A stretch of 64,000 bases of DNA, taken from contig NC_068558.1 of NCBI RefSeq assembly GCF_022201045.2, positions 3,472,001 through 3,536,000 of the forward strand, read 5' to 3'. Source of the stretch: Citrus sinensis. Lineage: Eukaryota; Streptophyta; Magnoliopsida; Sapindales; Rutaceae. The position numbers and the translations under genes were made by a program. The notes below the pieces were generated by a model, which worked only from the letters and a program-made list of their open reading frames with translations, was not told the DNA's origin and ran no database searches. How positions within the stretch are numbered: position 1 is the first letter of the stretch; each line of letters opens with the position of its first letter. Below, piece after piece: positions 23,898-33,968 of this stretch.

Positions 23898-26017
23898 ATG
23901 GCCGAGGGTTTGGTGAGGCTCTTCATACAGAGATTAAATTCTCTGCTATTTCGTGAAACCGAAACCTTTTCTGGACTTGAACATCAAACAGAGAGGCTCA
24001 TGACCATACTCAGGGAGGTCGGAGGACAGTCATCCGGACTTATATGGAGAATGAATGGTGGTGGTGCTGCTAGTAGTTGGATAAACGAGTTGACAGGTGT
24101 GATTTTTGGTGTGGATAATCTTATCGCTAAGTTTATCATACAGATGGATCAGCAAAAGGAGTCTGATAGGGCTTGCCAGACCAAGCACTTCACAAGTGAA
24201 TCGCAGGCAATTGAATCACGTCTTGCCGCAAGTGTTCAAGAAATGACACAACTGACAAAATCAACTGCTGTCGGAGTTGATAAGTAAAATAACACGGAAG
24301 AGCATCACACTTCAGCACAAGCAAATCCAGCTTCAACTAGAGAGGACAAGGATAACTGGGAAAGCTCTCATGGAACTAAAGAAGGCCAGACAGAAGTCGA
24401 AAACTCAATTATCATTGGAGCAGAGAAGAATGAAAACAAGTCTCCTCAAATGGAAGAAGGTCAGACATCATCATCCCTTGCTTCTCCATCCTTAACGGAA
24501 TTATACTAACTTGCCTTATTACCTTCAATACTGTTTGAAGTATTGCCGTGCCTTCCTTGAGAATTACTGGATACCTAAAGGAAGGTGAATACGATTGTTA
24601 GTAGCAGACGGCCTTTTACAAAAGAAGGCAGGGATATTAAGGGAAGATATAGCAGAAGAAAATACTAACAGTGATCAACCTGGGAATGCTCCAAGCAAAC
24701 AATCAATATAGAGACCAAGCAACTACTTTGACTGTCTTTTCTCCTTATTGACGCAAGATGGAGGAAGATAATTTGATTGCTGCATGTAGCCAGTCAGATT
24801 CAAGTAACCCCCATGGTGGCCACCATGTTGCAGTATTTTCAGACATGGCAACAGCTGCACCCCTCTTAAACAATGTCCTGCCACGATCTTTGTTATTCTT
24901 GGGAGGTCAAGATCTTTCTAGTGACTGGGAAATGGCTGAATTTTGATCGGTCAAAATATTTACAGGTGATGGATCTAGGACGTACCAAGATTGTTAGATT
25001 ACAACAGACATATCTTGGCTTAATGCAAACTTACATATGCAAGCTTTTGGCAAGAATTGGCAATTTAAGCGCCCTACAAACTTTCGATACCAGATGGTGT
25101 GGGGATATAACAACACTGCCTATGTAGATCCTTGACCTTGTATGATTAAGGCACATCAGGACGATCAAGAGCACATGCGTTGGTGGTGTGAAGATACCAC
25201 TGGGACCAGAAAGATTGAGCAATATTCTGACCCTCACAAGCATACATGCTGGTGATGGCATTGAATGAGTCCCGAGAATCGCACAATCTACTTCATCTCA
25301 GAAGATGGGGGGTGAAGGATGCGGCAGAAGAGAATGTCGTAGAGCTGCTTGCTTCGGTTTGCACTTTGCAGAACATTCTGAGCTTGTCTTTAGAAACAAA
25401 ACATACTTAACCAGGGAACGCTTATCCTCTTGCACACTTTCTCACCTCCACCTCTTCTTAGGAAGCTTCGCCTAGAAGGAATTCTACAAAAGCTACCTGA
25501 TTGGATTGGTTCAATGGCAGCCTCACCAACCTTAGATTAGGTTTCTCATCTGTCTGAAAACTCAGCATTGGTAATCCAGCTCCTACCCAATTTGAAAACT
25601 TTAACTCTGTGGCTTGCTTCCAAGGCCAAACAGTTGGAGAAAGAATTCTGCAGCGTAGGTGGGTTTCACAAGCTTGAGATCCTTATCATTGCTTTCCATG
25701 TTCTGGAGGAATGGACAGAAATTGAAGAGGGAGCACTACCCAGCTTGAAGTACCTCCAATTACATAAGTGCCTGAAACTGAGGATGCTCCTGGAAGATTT
25801 GCAGTTTGTGGCCACATTGAAGCAGTTGCAAATACTGCCTTTACTTGATGAGCACAAAGAGAGGTTGAAACCTTATGGAGGAGAAGAAAATTACAAGATC
25901 AGGCACATTCCACAGGTATCATTCATACCTACGTCTGTTTTGAGAAATTTGAATAAGTTATCACCATGCAGACCCCAGGAAGAGGATACAGCAGGGTTGA
26001 CGGCAGATGAAGTATGA
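23898..26017 (+). pseudogene. CC-LRR resistance gene relic lacking NB-ARC
   Basis: Remains of an RPM1/RPP13-type NLR immune receptor. Frame 1 (from ATG 23898) begins like an Rx N-terminal coiled coil (MAEGLVRLFIQRLNSLLF). It meets a TAA at 24285-24287, yet the same frame continues open to 24507-24509 as a hydrophilic linker. One base over, the frame resumes with LPYYLQYCLKYC and ENYWIPKGR, the RNBS-D/winged-helix part of NB-ARC. The leucine-rich region follows in several frames (FDRSKYLQVMDLGRTKIVRL; RWCGDITTLP; then 25568-26017 in one frame, ending with GGEENYKIRHIPQVSFI, a typical family C-terminus). There is no P-loop, kinase-2 or GLPL motif anywhere between coiled coil and winged helix. 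At least one in-frame stop and several frameshifts make it non-functional as a single protein. Confidence 0.85.
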
Positions 26018-26761
26018 ATAATCTAAGTCAAGGAAATTTGTACCAGATTGTGGTTATTAGAGATATTTTATTTTATGTCTTGTGGGTGTGTTGAATCTAT
26101 TCTCATTTCCAGTCTTTGTAATTGGTTTTGTGAACATAAATTTAGTACATCCTATATTTTGAGATTCTTGCTGGCTCAAAGGACAGAAATAATTAGATTA
26201 CCAAATCTATTTTATCATGTGCCACATTACCGGTTGTATCATAACCCATGGACCATGACCAAAGGGGCACAGGAACTTAATCAAGCACAACAGTGTCATG
26301 AAAATTTGAACTTAAGAAATCGAACTGAGAATTCTTAGGTTATAGGTGGTTAACAAGTGCAAGGTATTTGTCTAAGAAAATGTATACCATCCCACATGCC
26401 AACTACACTTTTGAGTTCAAACAATTCTTGATACCAGATTAATCTATTGCTAAATGTTACATGCAGATAATACATTTTGATTTTTGTATCACTTCAATTC
26501 TTAAAAAATTGCAAAATTTTTCTTCCATCAAATGGAGTTCGCGGTAGACAAGGTACATACCAATCATATCTAGCATTTACCTTGTCAATGAAGTGGTTTG
26601 TTAAATCACTAGATAAAAGGAGAAGACATGACGAAGGCCATCAAAGTTAACAATGAATTCCTAGAAACTAGAAGTTTTAATGATCTTTTACCTTGTATGC
26701 AGCATCCAGTCCAAGGTTTGGTATGAAAGAGGATTCGAAAGGCCAATTCATCAATTCTATA
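26018..26761. other. Spacer between NLR relic and PPR gene
   Basis: Probably decayed 3' flank of the resistance gene and 3' UTR of the PPR gene on the opposite strand. No further gene seen. Confidence 0.4.
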
Positions 26762-28426
26762 TTAATTGCTACTGCCGGAGACCCAGCTAACCCCAGCTTC
26801 TTTTCTGAGTCCATTATCCACTATATCATCCCTTAACTTCATCACATCATCCCACCTCCCATCTTCAGCATATGTGTTAGAAAGCATCACTTTGTATGCA
26901 CCTTTCCTCGGATCATTTTCAAAGAGTTGGTGAGCAACAATTTCTGCCAAATCTGAATTCCCATAGATATGACAACATGATAATAGTGCTCCTGAGACAG
27001 CAGGGTCCACTGGCTTTGGCAAGGACCAGATGAAACTGTATGCCTCCTCCAAATTTCCAGCCAGGCCCAGGAGCTTCACCATGTAAATGTAATGTTCAGT
27101 TTTTGCTTGGATGCCATATTCTTCTGTCATCCTCGTGAATATTTCACGGCCATCATTAACAAGGCCACCATGGCAGCATGCACAAAGAAGAGCAGAGAAA
27201 GTAGATTCATCAGGATTTAATCCTTTCTCTATTATATCCCGAAAAAATTCAAATGCTTGGTATGTAAATCCATGCAAACCAAGACCCAAAATTACTGAAT
27301 TGTAAGTGATGATATTCCTTTCTGACATAGTCTCAAAGACTTGAATACCCAAGCCCAAATATCCACATTTTGAATACATGTCTACAAGAGCAGAAGAAAC
27401 CATGACGCTCAATTCAAAACCATGTTGAATAACATAACCATGTATTACAGCACCAGGCCATACATTTGCTGATTTAGCAGCAGCCGCCAGCACACTGGCA
27501 ATCAAAACAGGATCAGCCTTCTTACCTTGCATGTTCAGTTTCCTGAAATAGTACAATGCCTTTCCATAATCCCCTTGCTGAGAATACCCAGTAATCAAAG
27601 CCGACCATGTAACTAAATCAGGATGAAACAAACTATTAAAAACATGATAAGCAGAATTCATGCAGTTGCATCTAGCATACATGCTAACCAGTACACTACT
27701 CACATAATCATATGAATCAAAACTACTTTTTAAACAAAACCCATGAATTCCTTGGCCTACACTCAACAAACTCGGTTCCCATAAACCTGATATTAACCCA
27801 ACCAAAGTATACTCATCAGGGGTCTTCCCTAGACGAAGCATCCAATCAAAAAGCTGCAAGCTTTTATCCCAAAATCCGCAATGTGCAAAACCAGAAATCA
27901 TAGAATTACACAACACCAAATCCGGGTCAGAAACTCCATCAAAGACCTTGATTGCCTCGTCAATGAGGGACAATTTTGAATAAGCAGTAACAAGTGCACT
28001 ACTAGTGATAGAATCCCGTCCTAATCCAGAAACTATTGCTCCTCCATGGACAAATCTGAGCCCAGGTAAATCAGAATTCTCAGAGCACGCGCGGGTGATA
28101 CAGGCATACGTGAAGTTATCGGGCTTTAGTTGAGTTCTGAGTAGGTTTTTGAATAGGGATTTTGCATCATTAAATCTGTGGGCCAGCGCGTAAGCGCGAA
28201 TAATGGAGTTCCAAAGGAAGACGCTTCGTTGAGGAGTTTTGTCGAACAGGATACGAGCGGAGGGGAGAACATTGTTGAGGGCATATAACCTTACGAGTTT
28301 TGTTGCGTAGAAGGGATCGCGTAAAAGGCTTGCTTTGGCGACTAAAGCATGCAGTTCTTTGGTTCTTGATAGGCTTTGATGAGACTTGGAAAGCTCCAGG
28401 ACAAGGAAGTGAAGATTAAAGAACAT
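26762..28426 (-). CDS. PPR protein, PLS class with E domain, 554 aa
   Basis: Organelle RNA-binding protein. PLS-class PPR proteins mostly guide C-to-U editing of mitochondrial or plastid transcripts. Repeats run through most of the protein, with characteristic ends such as LVRLYALNN, SALVTAYSKLSLIDEA, VLVSMYARCNCMNSA, SALITGYSQQGDYGKA and SALVDMYSKCGYL. The last about 110 residues match the E/E+ extension (HYIYMVKLLGLAGNLEEAY; ending LRKEAGVSW). No DYW deaminase domain follows, so it would need a DYW partner. The first in-frame ATG is at 28426; the frame is open one codon earlier through TTG. No introns, as usual for this family. Gene order and start resemble Arabidopsis At1g64310, but that is from memory. 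Length about 550 is normal for an E-type protein. Confidence 0.92.
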   Translation of the reverse strand: MFFNLHFLVLELSKSHQSLSRTKELHALVAKASLLRDPFYATKLVRLYALNNVLPSARILFDKTPQRSVFLWNSIIRAYALAHRFNDAKSLFKNLLRTQLKPDNFTYACITRACSENSDLPGLRFVHGGAIVSGLGRDSITSSALVTAYSKLSLIDEAIKVFDGVSDPDLVLCNSMISGFAHCGFWDKSLQLFDWMLRLGKTPDEYTLVGLISGLWEPSLLSVGQGIHGFCLKSSFDSYDYVSSVLVSMYARCNCMNSAYHVFNSLFHPDLVTWSALITGYSQQGDYGKALYYFRKLNMQGKKADPVLIASVLAAAAKSANVWPGAVIHGYVIQHGFELSVMVSSALVDMYSKCGYLGLGIQVFETMSERNIITYNSVILGLGLHGFTYQAFEFFRDIIEKGLNPDESTFSALLCACCHGGLVNDGREIFTRMTEEYGIQAKTEHYIYMVKLLGLAGNLEEAYSFIWSLPKPVDPAVSGALLSCCHIYGNSDLAEIVAHQLFENDPRKGAYKVMLSNTYAEDGRWDDVMKLRDDIVDNGLRKEAGVSWVSGSSN

Positions 28427-28429
28427 CAA

Positions 28430-29069
28430 GACCTACAGCCGTGTTAAAAAAGACATGGGCAACGTCGAACCTGAAATTAAAATATGTTTGCGCATTGTGT
28501 TGGCCAAAAAAAATTAATAAAATGAAGTTATACAAAAGTTGGCTAGCGAAGGAAGAGTGTGTGAAATAAAATCAACAATGATCAATGCAATTCAACCTGA
28601 TACATTTTATTTATATTTAGATCTTTGACCTGTGAAGGCCAATACACATAAGCGTCTAGCGACGAGTAACGTTGAAAGTTGATGCATACTACAACTACCT
28701 CTTGATTAGGCTTATTAATTGGTGGCAGCAATACGTAGTATTAAAAAGTTAACTTGTTGCTTAACTTAATTAATTAATTAATTATATATATATATATATA
28801 TATAACCAGCATAGCAGAAACGAACAAACAAAAATTACAACAGATGATGAACCATATGTCTAATGGAGGTTCGTCAATCCAAAATAGGAGGCATTGTCTC
28901 AGGGAAACACAAGTTTTCTGGGTACAAATGAGTTGTGATCTCTGATTCCACAATGAGAGGCAGGTATAAAGCCAGCTTCGTTGGGGTAAGCTAATAGTCA
29001 AGACTGCCATTGCTTCTCCAACCCACTATTTCTCTTCTCATCCGTATCTCATGCCGAGGTGCGAGCGGA
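28430..29069. other. Intergenic, nothing recognised; (TA)n at 28781-28803
   Basis: Spacer upstream of the PPR gene. A 78-codon minus frame (28774-29010) has no recognisable feature and starts in plain spacer sequence, so I do not call it. Confidence 0.4.
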
Positions 29070-29270
29070 GTAAAAGCCAGAATTCAAATATGGCAACAAA
29101 TTACTACGACTAACATAACAATACGGATTGCAAGTAGCTAGCAAGTAGAAACATGAACAGATACGGTGGGAACTAATAATATACTTACACTACTTTCCAC
29201 GTGGGTATAAAGAAGAGTTGCAAACATACATACATATATAGATTAGAATTAGATAGATCATCGTCAAGCT

Positions 29271-29793
29271 TCATATTATTGGAGGAGGAGAAGGTGACGC
29301 TTGTGAATTTCGTCGATTTCCGGTCGGCGATGGTGGAAACCGTGGAATGGATCTTAGATTCCTGAAAGCCGCATTTCCTTTGCCATAAATGACCATATTA
29401 TTTTCACATTCCAAACCGCCTTCTTTTCCTGGAAATGCTTTCCTTGAGCTACTTCCCCTGTTGAGAACAACATTTGACACACTCTTCTCGCCAAAGCCAC
29501 CACCTTCCATGCATAAAAAGATCGATCACAGCCAAATTAGTCATTTAATGAACATAATTAACTTGAGCCCGAAAGACACAATTATACACACACACATGCA
29601 GAATAAGTAAAAAGCATCCGTTATCAACACCATGTTTCACTAGCAGGCCTTAACTCGGCTAATTCAGTGGCCCTAATGGATATTAAGAACAACAAATGCG
29701 ATGATTACCATCAGCAAGCGATGCCCAAGTGTCCGCAACAAGAAATACCACCACTATTGCCGTGGCCAACTTTGCCGGAAAACTACTCATCAT
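29271..29793 (-). CDS. Small secreted protein, 105 aa, two exons (copy 1)
   Basis: Assembled by hand: exon 1 is 29709-29793, exon 2 is 29271-29503. The donor is GATG|gtaatc, the acceptor atggaag|GTGG, phase 1. Exon 1 is almost entirely a signal peptide (MMSSFPAKLATAIVVVFLVA, cleavage probably after the following Asp-Thr-Trp-Ala or close to it). The mature part is short, basic and Pro/Ser-rich, with one Cys. Blocks shared with copy 2 at 31165-31672: K-L-A-T-x-I-x-V-V-F-L-V, SSSRKxFPxKEG, and LRSIPxxPxxP near the C-terminus. This copy extends about 16 residues beyond that motif. I do not recognise the family; a Pro-rich conserved C-terminus after a signal peptide suggests a processed signalling peptide, which is inference. 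ATG 29793 or the adjacent 29790 may be the start. Confidence 0.6.
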
Positions 29794-30648
29794 AAAGATT
29801 AAAGTTGAACAATCCAATTATTCTCTATTTATGCTATGCTATTTTACTCGATATGTGTTCGCATGCCAATTAACTCAATCTGCGTTCACATCCAAATTAA
29901 TATGTTGTAGTGGTGGTTAGGCAGACGACTTACGCACATGAATAAAAAATATATAGTTAGGTTCGAATTTCCAAAAGTTGACTCTGATTTTCAACACGGA
30001 TTAATTGTACACTCCACATCACCAGCTCAGCTATCAAGTATGAACGATGGTACAGCGTGGAGCGGTACCATGAACTAAAAGAATGACTAAATTATAAGTA
30101 CAAAGTTCCAAGTTTTATCCACCTGCTCCAACATAATATTCCATGCCTCCTGTTGACTCAAGCTCATGAAACTCAAATAACAATAATTCATTATTACTTG
30201 TCTCGGTGCCGGAGGTGTTAAATGACTTAATTATCCACCATTAATGTGCTAGTTTATCAATGAGTGACATGACGAATGATACATCAATTGGAGCACAAGT
30301 ATCCCAATTCTGCATGTTGAATATGCTATTTGTATATTGCAATTGGCACAGCCAAGCGTAATAATCTAATGTCAACTTTGCTTGCAAGATAAACTACGAC
30401 TAATAAACCAGTTGTTGACCGTTTCGGGGAGTCAAAAACCTCATGCCAAGAATGGGAACCAGCAATTGAGGGTCCCTCCCTGTTTATTTGAAACACATCA
30501 GTCCCAAATGAAGAATGTAGTAATGTCAAAATTTTCTGCATCTTTATCAAAATAAGATCAACACAAACAAGAACGGACCCATGCCATACGAAGCCGCTAA
30601 AGGCATACCTTTCCCCACTCATCTCAGGCAATTCACCCATGACATGAA

Positions 30649-30733
30649 ATCAGGCAATTCACCCGAGACGTGAAATCAATTGAGCTATCACCCTTCCTAT
30701 TCCCAAAATTCAAAACAAAAAGCCTGTATACCA
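30649..30733 (-). pseudogene. 3' fragment of the spermidine-synthase-like gene
   Basis: The minus strand reads LFVLNFGNRKGDSSI, matching LYVLSLGNRKDDSLI near the C-terminus of the intact gene at 32817-33773. The nucleotide match continues through caggcaattcaccc, which is itself locally duplicated here (30632 and 30655). The rest of the gene is absent, so this is the cut end of the duplicated block. Confidence 0.75.
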
Positions 30734-30976
30734 GTGTGTCTAGCTACGTCTAACATTTTGCCATACCTATATGCATATGCATCGAGGTACAGGTAACATT
30801 GTGGCATACTCATTATTTGTTTAACTGCAATAAATTTATTGGGGTTTTATTAACATTTCTCACTCTGAATCCCCTCCTTTTACTCTCACACAGGGTCCCC
30901 AAGTAAAAGCCTCAAAGGCAAACTCAGTTGACAAATATCCCCTTACATACTCAGAAATTGCATACACCAACTGGGA

Positions 30977-32970
30977 AGCCAGAATTGCGCCAACAAATTG
31001 AAAAACATGCGGTATGCATATGCACAATATTTTGTTAATCGAGTAGAAACCAGCAAGTTGAAACATGAACAAATACACTGGCAGCGACAGCCATAGACCA
31101 GTCACAAACATAGGTAACTTTCATATGTGGAGGAGGTGCAGGTGAACTGTACAAAGTACGAACTTCATTGATTTTTTATGGGTGCTCGTGGAGACCCTGG
31201 AATGGATCTTAAAACATGGAAGGGCAAATTTTCCTTACCAGCATTGACCAGATTTTCAGATCCAAAGCTGCCTTCTTTTCTTGGGAATGTCTTCCTTGAG
31301 CTACTTTCACAGCCAAAAAAATCATGTGGCAAACTCTTCCATCCAACTCCACCTTCCAGGCAAAAAGAAGATCATAGCAAGTGAGAAATTGGAGTATGGA
31401 CAAAAGGTCAAGCCCAAAAGACCTGTGACACAAAAGAGCAGAAAAGAATAAGCATTGTAAACACCATATTTTCAAATGATGATGAAATGCTGATCAAGGG
31501 AGTCAGGTGAAAAACAATTATGGCTTATTTCACACAACAGACTTAATTGGCTAATCAAGTTCCACGGCGGTAGTGGATATTGAGAAATACCATCATTTGG
31601 TAGTGCAGAAGTATCCACAACAAGAAATACCACCAATATTGTGGTTGCCAATTTTACCAGAAAACCACTCATTATAGAGGAAGCGAGATTTATGGGCACT
31701 GAAATAAGATAGGTAATTGCCGGTTGATCTTTGTTTTGAACAATAGGCACTAAAATAATCAGAAAGCAAGATTCAAAGATTCTATTCTTAAGCTATGCCA
31801 ACTTGTTTTAATATTTATGTTAATATGTTGTATAAAGTAGTTAGGATTTTAAATAAACATTTGTAATCAGGTTTAAATTTCAAAAGTTGACCCGATTTTG
31901 AGGTCACAAATTGAACTCTACATCTCCAGCTCTGAACGAAGCTACAGAAGTCACTTTTGGAGAGGTGCTGTCATTGTGCCAGCTTATGACAGCAGGACCC
32001 ATCTTCGGCTAGCTGTTGTGCAAGTGTGAAGGAGGAACAATGACTTGTGCGGTTTCCTAAAGATGAGGTTCAGCATGAAATGAGAACTTTAATCTAAATT
32101 AACAACTGAATATTAAGGGGTAAGTAGGCTGATAATTTCAGAAAGTTCTAAGTTTTTTATCTGTTTGAGCCAATATTCTGAGGCTGTAGTATAGGATATG
32201 TTGAACTATTTGATGACTCAAGCTTTTGAAATATTTGCCTACCAATAAATATTGAATATACTATATGCACATAGACATTTGTACTGAGAACAAAAATCTA
32301 ATGTCAACTACTCTTCATTATGCCACAAGATAAATGTTACGACTGACTAAGGATAAGGAGTTAACTATGACTAACAAACCAGTAAGCAACAATTTATCAA
32401 GGAAACAAAAACCTCGTGCCAAAGGATGGGAACTGGCAATTGTCCCCATGAACCGAGGGTCCCTGTTCAACACACCAGTCCGAAATGCCCTAAAAACAGT
32501 CCAAAATGAAGAATCTAAGGACTCAGTTCTCTACATCTTGAGCAAAAGTTAAACAATGGTTCCATTTCTATTTATAAACTTTGAGGCATTGGTTGCATCA
32601 CAAAATGATACTAGACCAAGATGTTCATATTTGCAAGATTAAAATTAGAATCTAGCTTTGCACAATAACACGTGCATTAGATAGAAAGCAAAGACCAAAT
32701 TCAAGACAGGCAAAATAAACCAGCCATGAGAACCATATGCATGTCAATCCAATTCACACAGGCATTGACACAAATATGATAAGAGCAATGAAAGAAGGCA
32801 ATAAGCCCATACCAGACTAGCCGCTATACGGCACCCACATATCAACGTAAAATTTCAAAGACCGTGGTAAAGCCCTTTTCCAGTCGTCAAGATCAGGCAA
32901 TTCACCAGTGAGAGCAATTAAGCTATCATCTTTTCTGTTCCCAAGACTCAAAACATAAAGCTTTTTACCA
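30977..32970. repeat. Tandem duplication, inner copy
   Basis: Counterpart of 29070-30735. It contains the second small secreted protein gene, its shared upstream region (31700-32560), and the real 3' end of the spermidine-synthase-like gene. Because the intact gene sits at this end, this copy is probably the original and the outer copy the duplicate. Confidence 0.8.
31165..31672 (-). CDS. Small secreted protein, 89 aa, two exons (copy 2)
   Basis: Exon 1 is 31591-31672, exon 2 is 31165-31352. The donor is GATG|gtattt, the acceptor cctggaag|GTGG, phase 1, the same place and phase as in copy 1. MSGFLVKLATTILVVFLVVD is a clear signal peptide. The mature part has SSSRKTFPRKEG and ends LRSIPGSPRAPIKNQ. 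A longer upstream open frame exists, but it opens through GTG and the first ATG is 31672, which aligns with copy 1. Keeping frame, signal peptide and C-terminal motif in both diverged copies argues for a real, selected gene. No relation to CLE, IDA, CEP or PSK peptides could be seen. Confidence 0.6.
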
Positions 32971-33773
32971 AAAACCTTATGCATGGCCTTCAATGTTGCC
33001 TCCATAACAACCTTCCCATCTCTTCTAGAATCTTCTGCCTCCACACAGCTGCCTCCTACGTTAACCATAATCCTCCCACCTTTTCTCAAACACTGTCTCA
33101 GCTTCTCCCAGGTGTTAGGATCTTCAAGTTCAGACAACAAACTGCCTTTACTGAATAAATCAACTAAAATGCCGGAAAACCCATCTTTTAAGCTAGCTTT
33201 CAAAGCATTACCTACGTAAACGAAAAGCCTATCTGGGTAACTTTTCTCGAGTTTTTCAAGTGCAAAAAATTCTCTTGCAACTTTTATAACAGATGGATCG
33301 AGCTCCCATCCATGAATCACAGCTTCAGGGTACAAATCTAGTATCAAACGGGCGGCGGAGCCTGCACCAAAGCCGAGGATTCCTATTGGCCCAGGTGGCA
33401 GAATGGGAGGCAGAGTGGCGAAAACGTCGAAGTAGGTATTTGTGAGCGACCTGAAGAGGTATGAAATGCTGTGGATGTTTCCGGGGCCGTCTAGAAGGAG
33501 GAGTCTAGCGCCGGCGAAAGGGTGGTCGACTTTTCTGGAAACTTCTAGAACGCGGATGTAGTTGTATCTGGACCTGAATTTGGCGATAATTCTGACGTCG
33601 TCGGCAGGAACGCCGTCGTCTTGGGTCTTGGTTTGGTGAGTGGGTTGAGATTTGGGTGGCGACAGTCGGAAATTGAAGGGCTTCGGTGTGGTGCGGTGGA
33701 AAGGAAGGCGGGAGATTTGAATTGGGTAAGGGACTAACGGTTGGATTGGGATTTGGATTTGATGGGGAATCAT
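32817..33773 (-). CDS. Spermidine-synthase-like SAM-dependent methyltransferase, 318 aa
   Basis: A Rossmann-fold protein of the spermidine-synthase-like superfamily, single exon. Residues 1-60 are Pro/Ser/Thr/Gln-rich and poor in acid, like an organelle (probably plastid) transit peptide. Motif I of SAM binding is GILGFGAGSAARL (about 131-143), followed by the acidic residue in HGWELDPSVI (about 154-163) that normally holds the ribose. A later VDLFSKGSL segment corresponds to the region of the active-site loop. The substrate is unknown; true spermidine synthases carry different aminopropyl-acceptor residues, so I would not call it a polyamine enzyme. Its 3' end was copied into the outer tandem block. 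ATG 33773 is the first in frame. Confidence 0.85.
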   Translation of the reverse strand: MIPHQIQIPIQPLVPYPIQISRLPFHRTTPKPFNFRLSPPKSQPTHQTKTQDDGVPADDVRIIAKFRSRYNYIRVLEVSRKVDHPFAGARLLLLDGPGNIHSISYLFRSLTNTYFDVFATLPPILPPGPIGILGFGAGSAARLILDLYPEAVIHGWELDPSVIKVAREFFALEKLEKSYPDRLFVYVGNALKASLKDGFSGILVDLFSKGSLLSELEDPNTWEKLRQCLRKGGRIMVNVGGSCVEAEDSRRDGKVVMEATLKAMHKVFGKKLYVLSLGNRKDDSLIALTGELPDLDDWKRALPRSLKFYVDMWVPYSG

Positions 33774-33968
33774 TATGTTTCCGCTCTCCGCTCTGCAGAA
33801 ATAAAAATTATGAAATGAAATTCCGTTGCTGCTTTTAATAAATGTAATTTTTGAAAAGAGCAGCCTGCTAAGTGCTAGCTACGGTACACTAAAGGCCAAC
33901 TGGCCAAGGGACATTCAATAAGGATTTTGTGCTTCTTTGCTGCCTCCAAGAGACTATGTCATCAGCCA

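Larger units (their letters stand above)
29070..30735. repeat. Tandem duplication, outer copy
   Basis: Aligns in order with the block at about 30977-32970 at an offset of 1.9-2.2 kb. Anchors: aaacatgaacagatac (29149) with aaacatgaacaaatac (31063); the second exon and first exon of the small secreted protein genes; ccaaaagttgactctgattt with tcaaaagttgacccgatttt; acctcatgccaagaatggga with acctcgtgccaaaggatggg; and a fragment of the spermidine-synthase-like gene at its end. Confidence 0.8.

Noticed and set aside
30326..30640. 104-codon minus-strand frame inside the tandem duplication
   Set aside because: The equivalent stretch in the other copy (about 32300-32560) has no matching frame, so the frame is not conserved.
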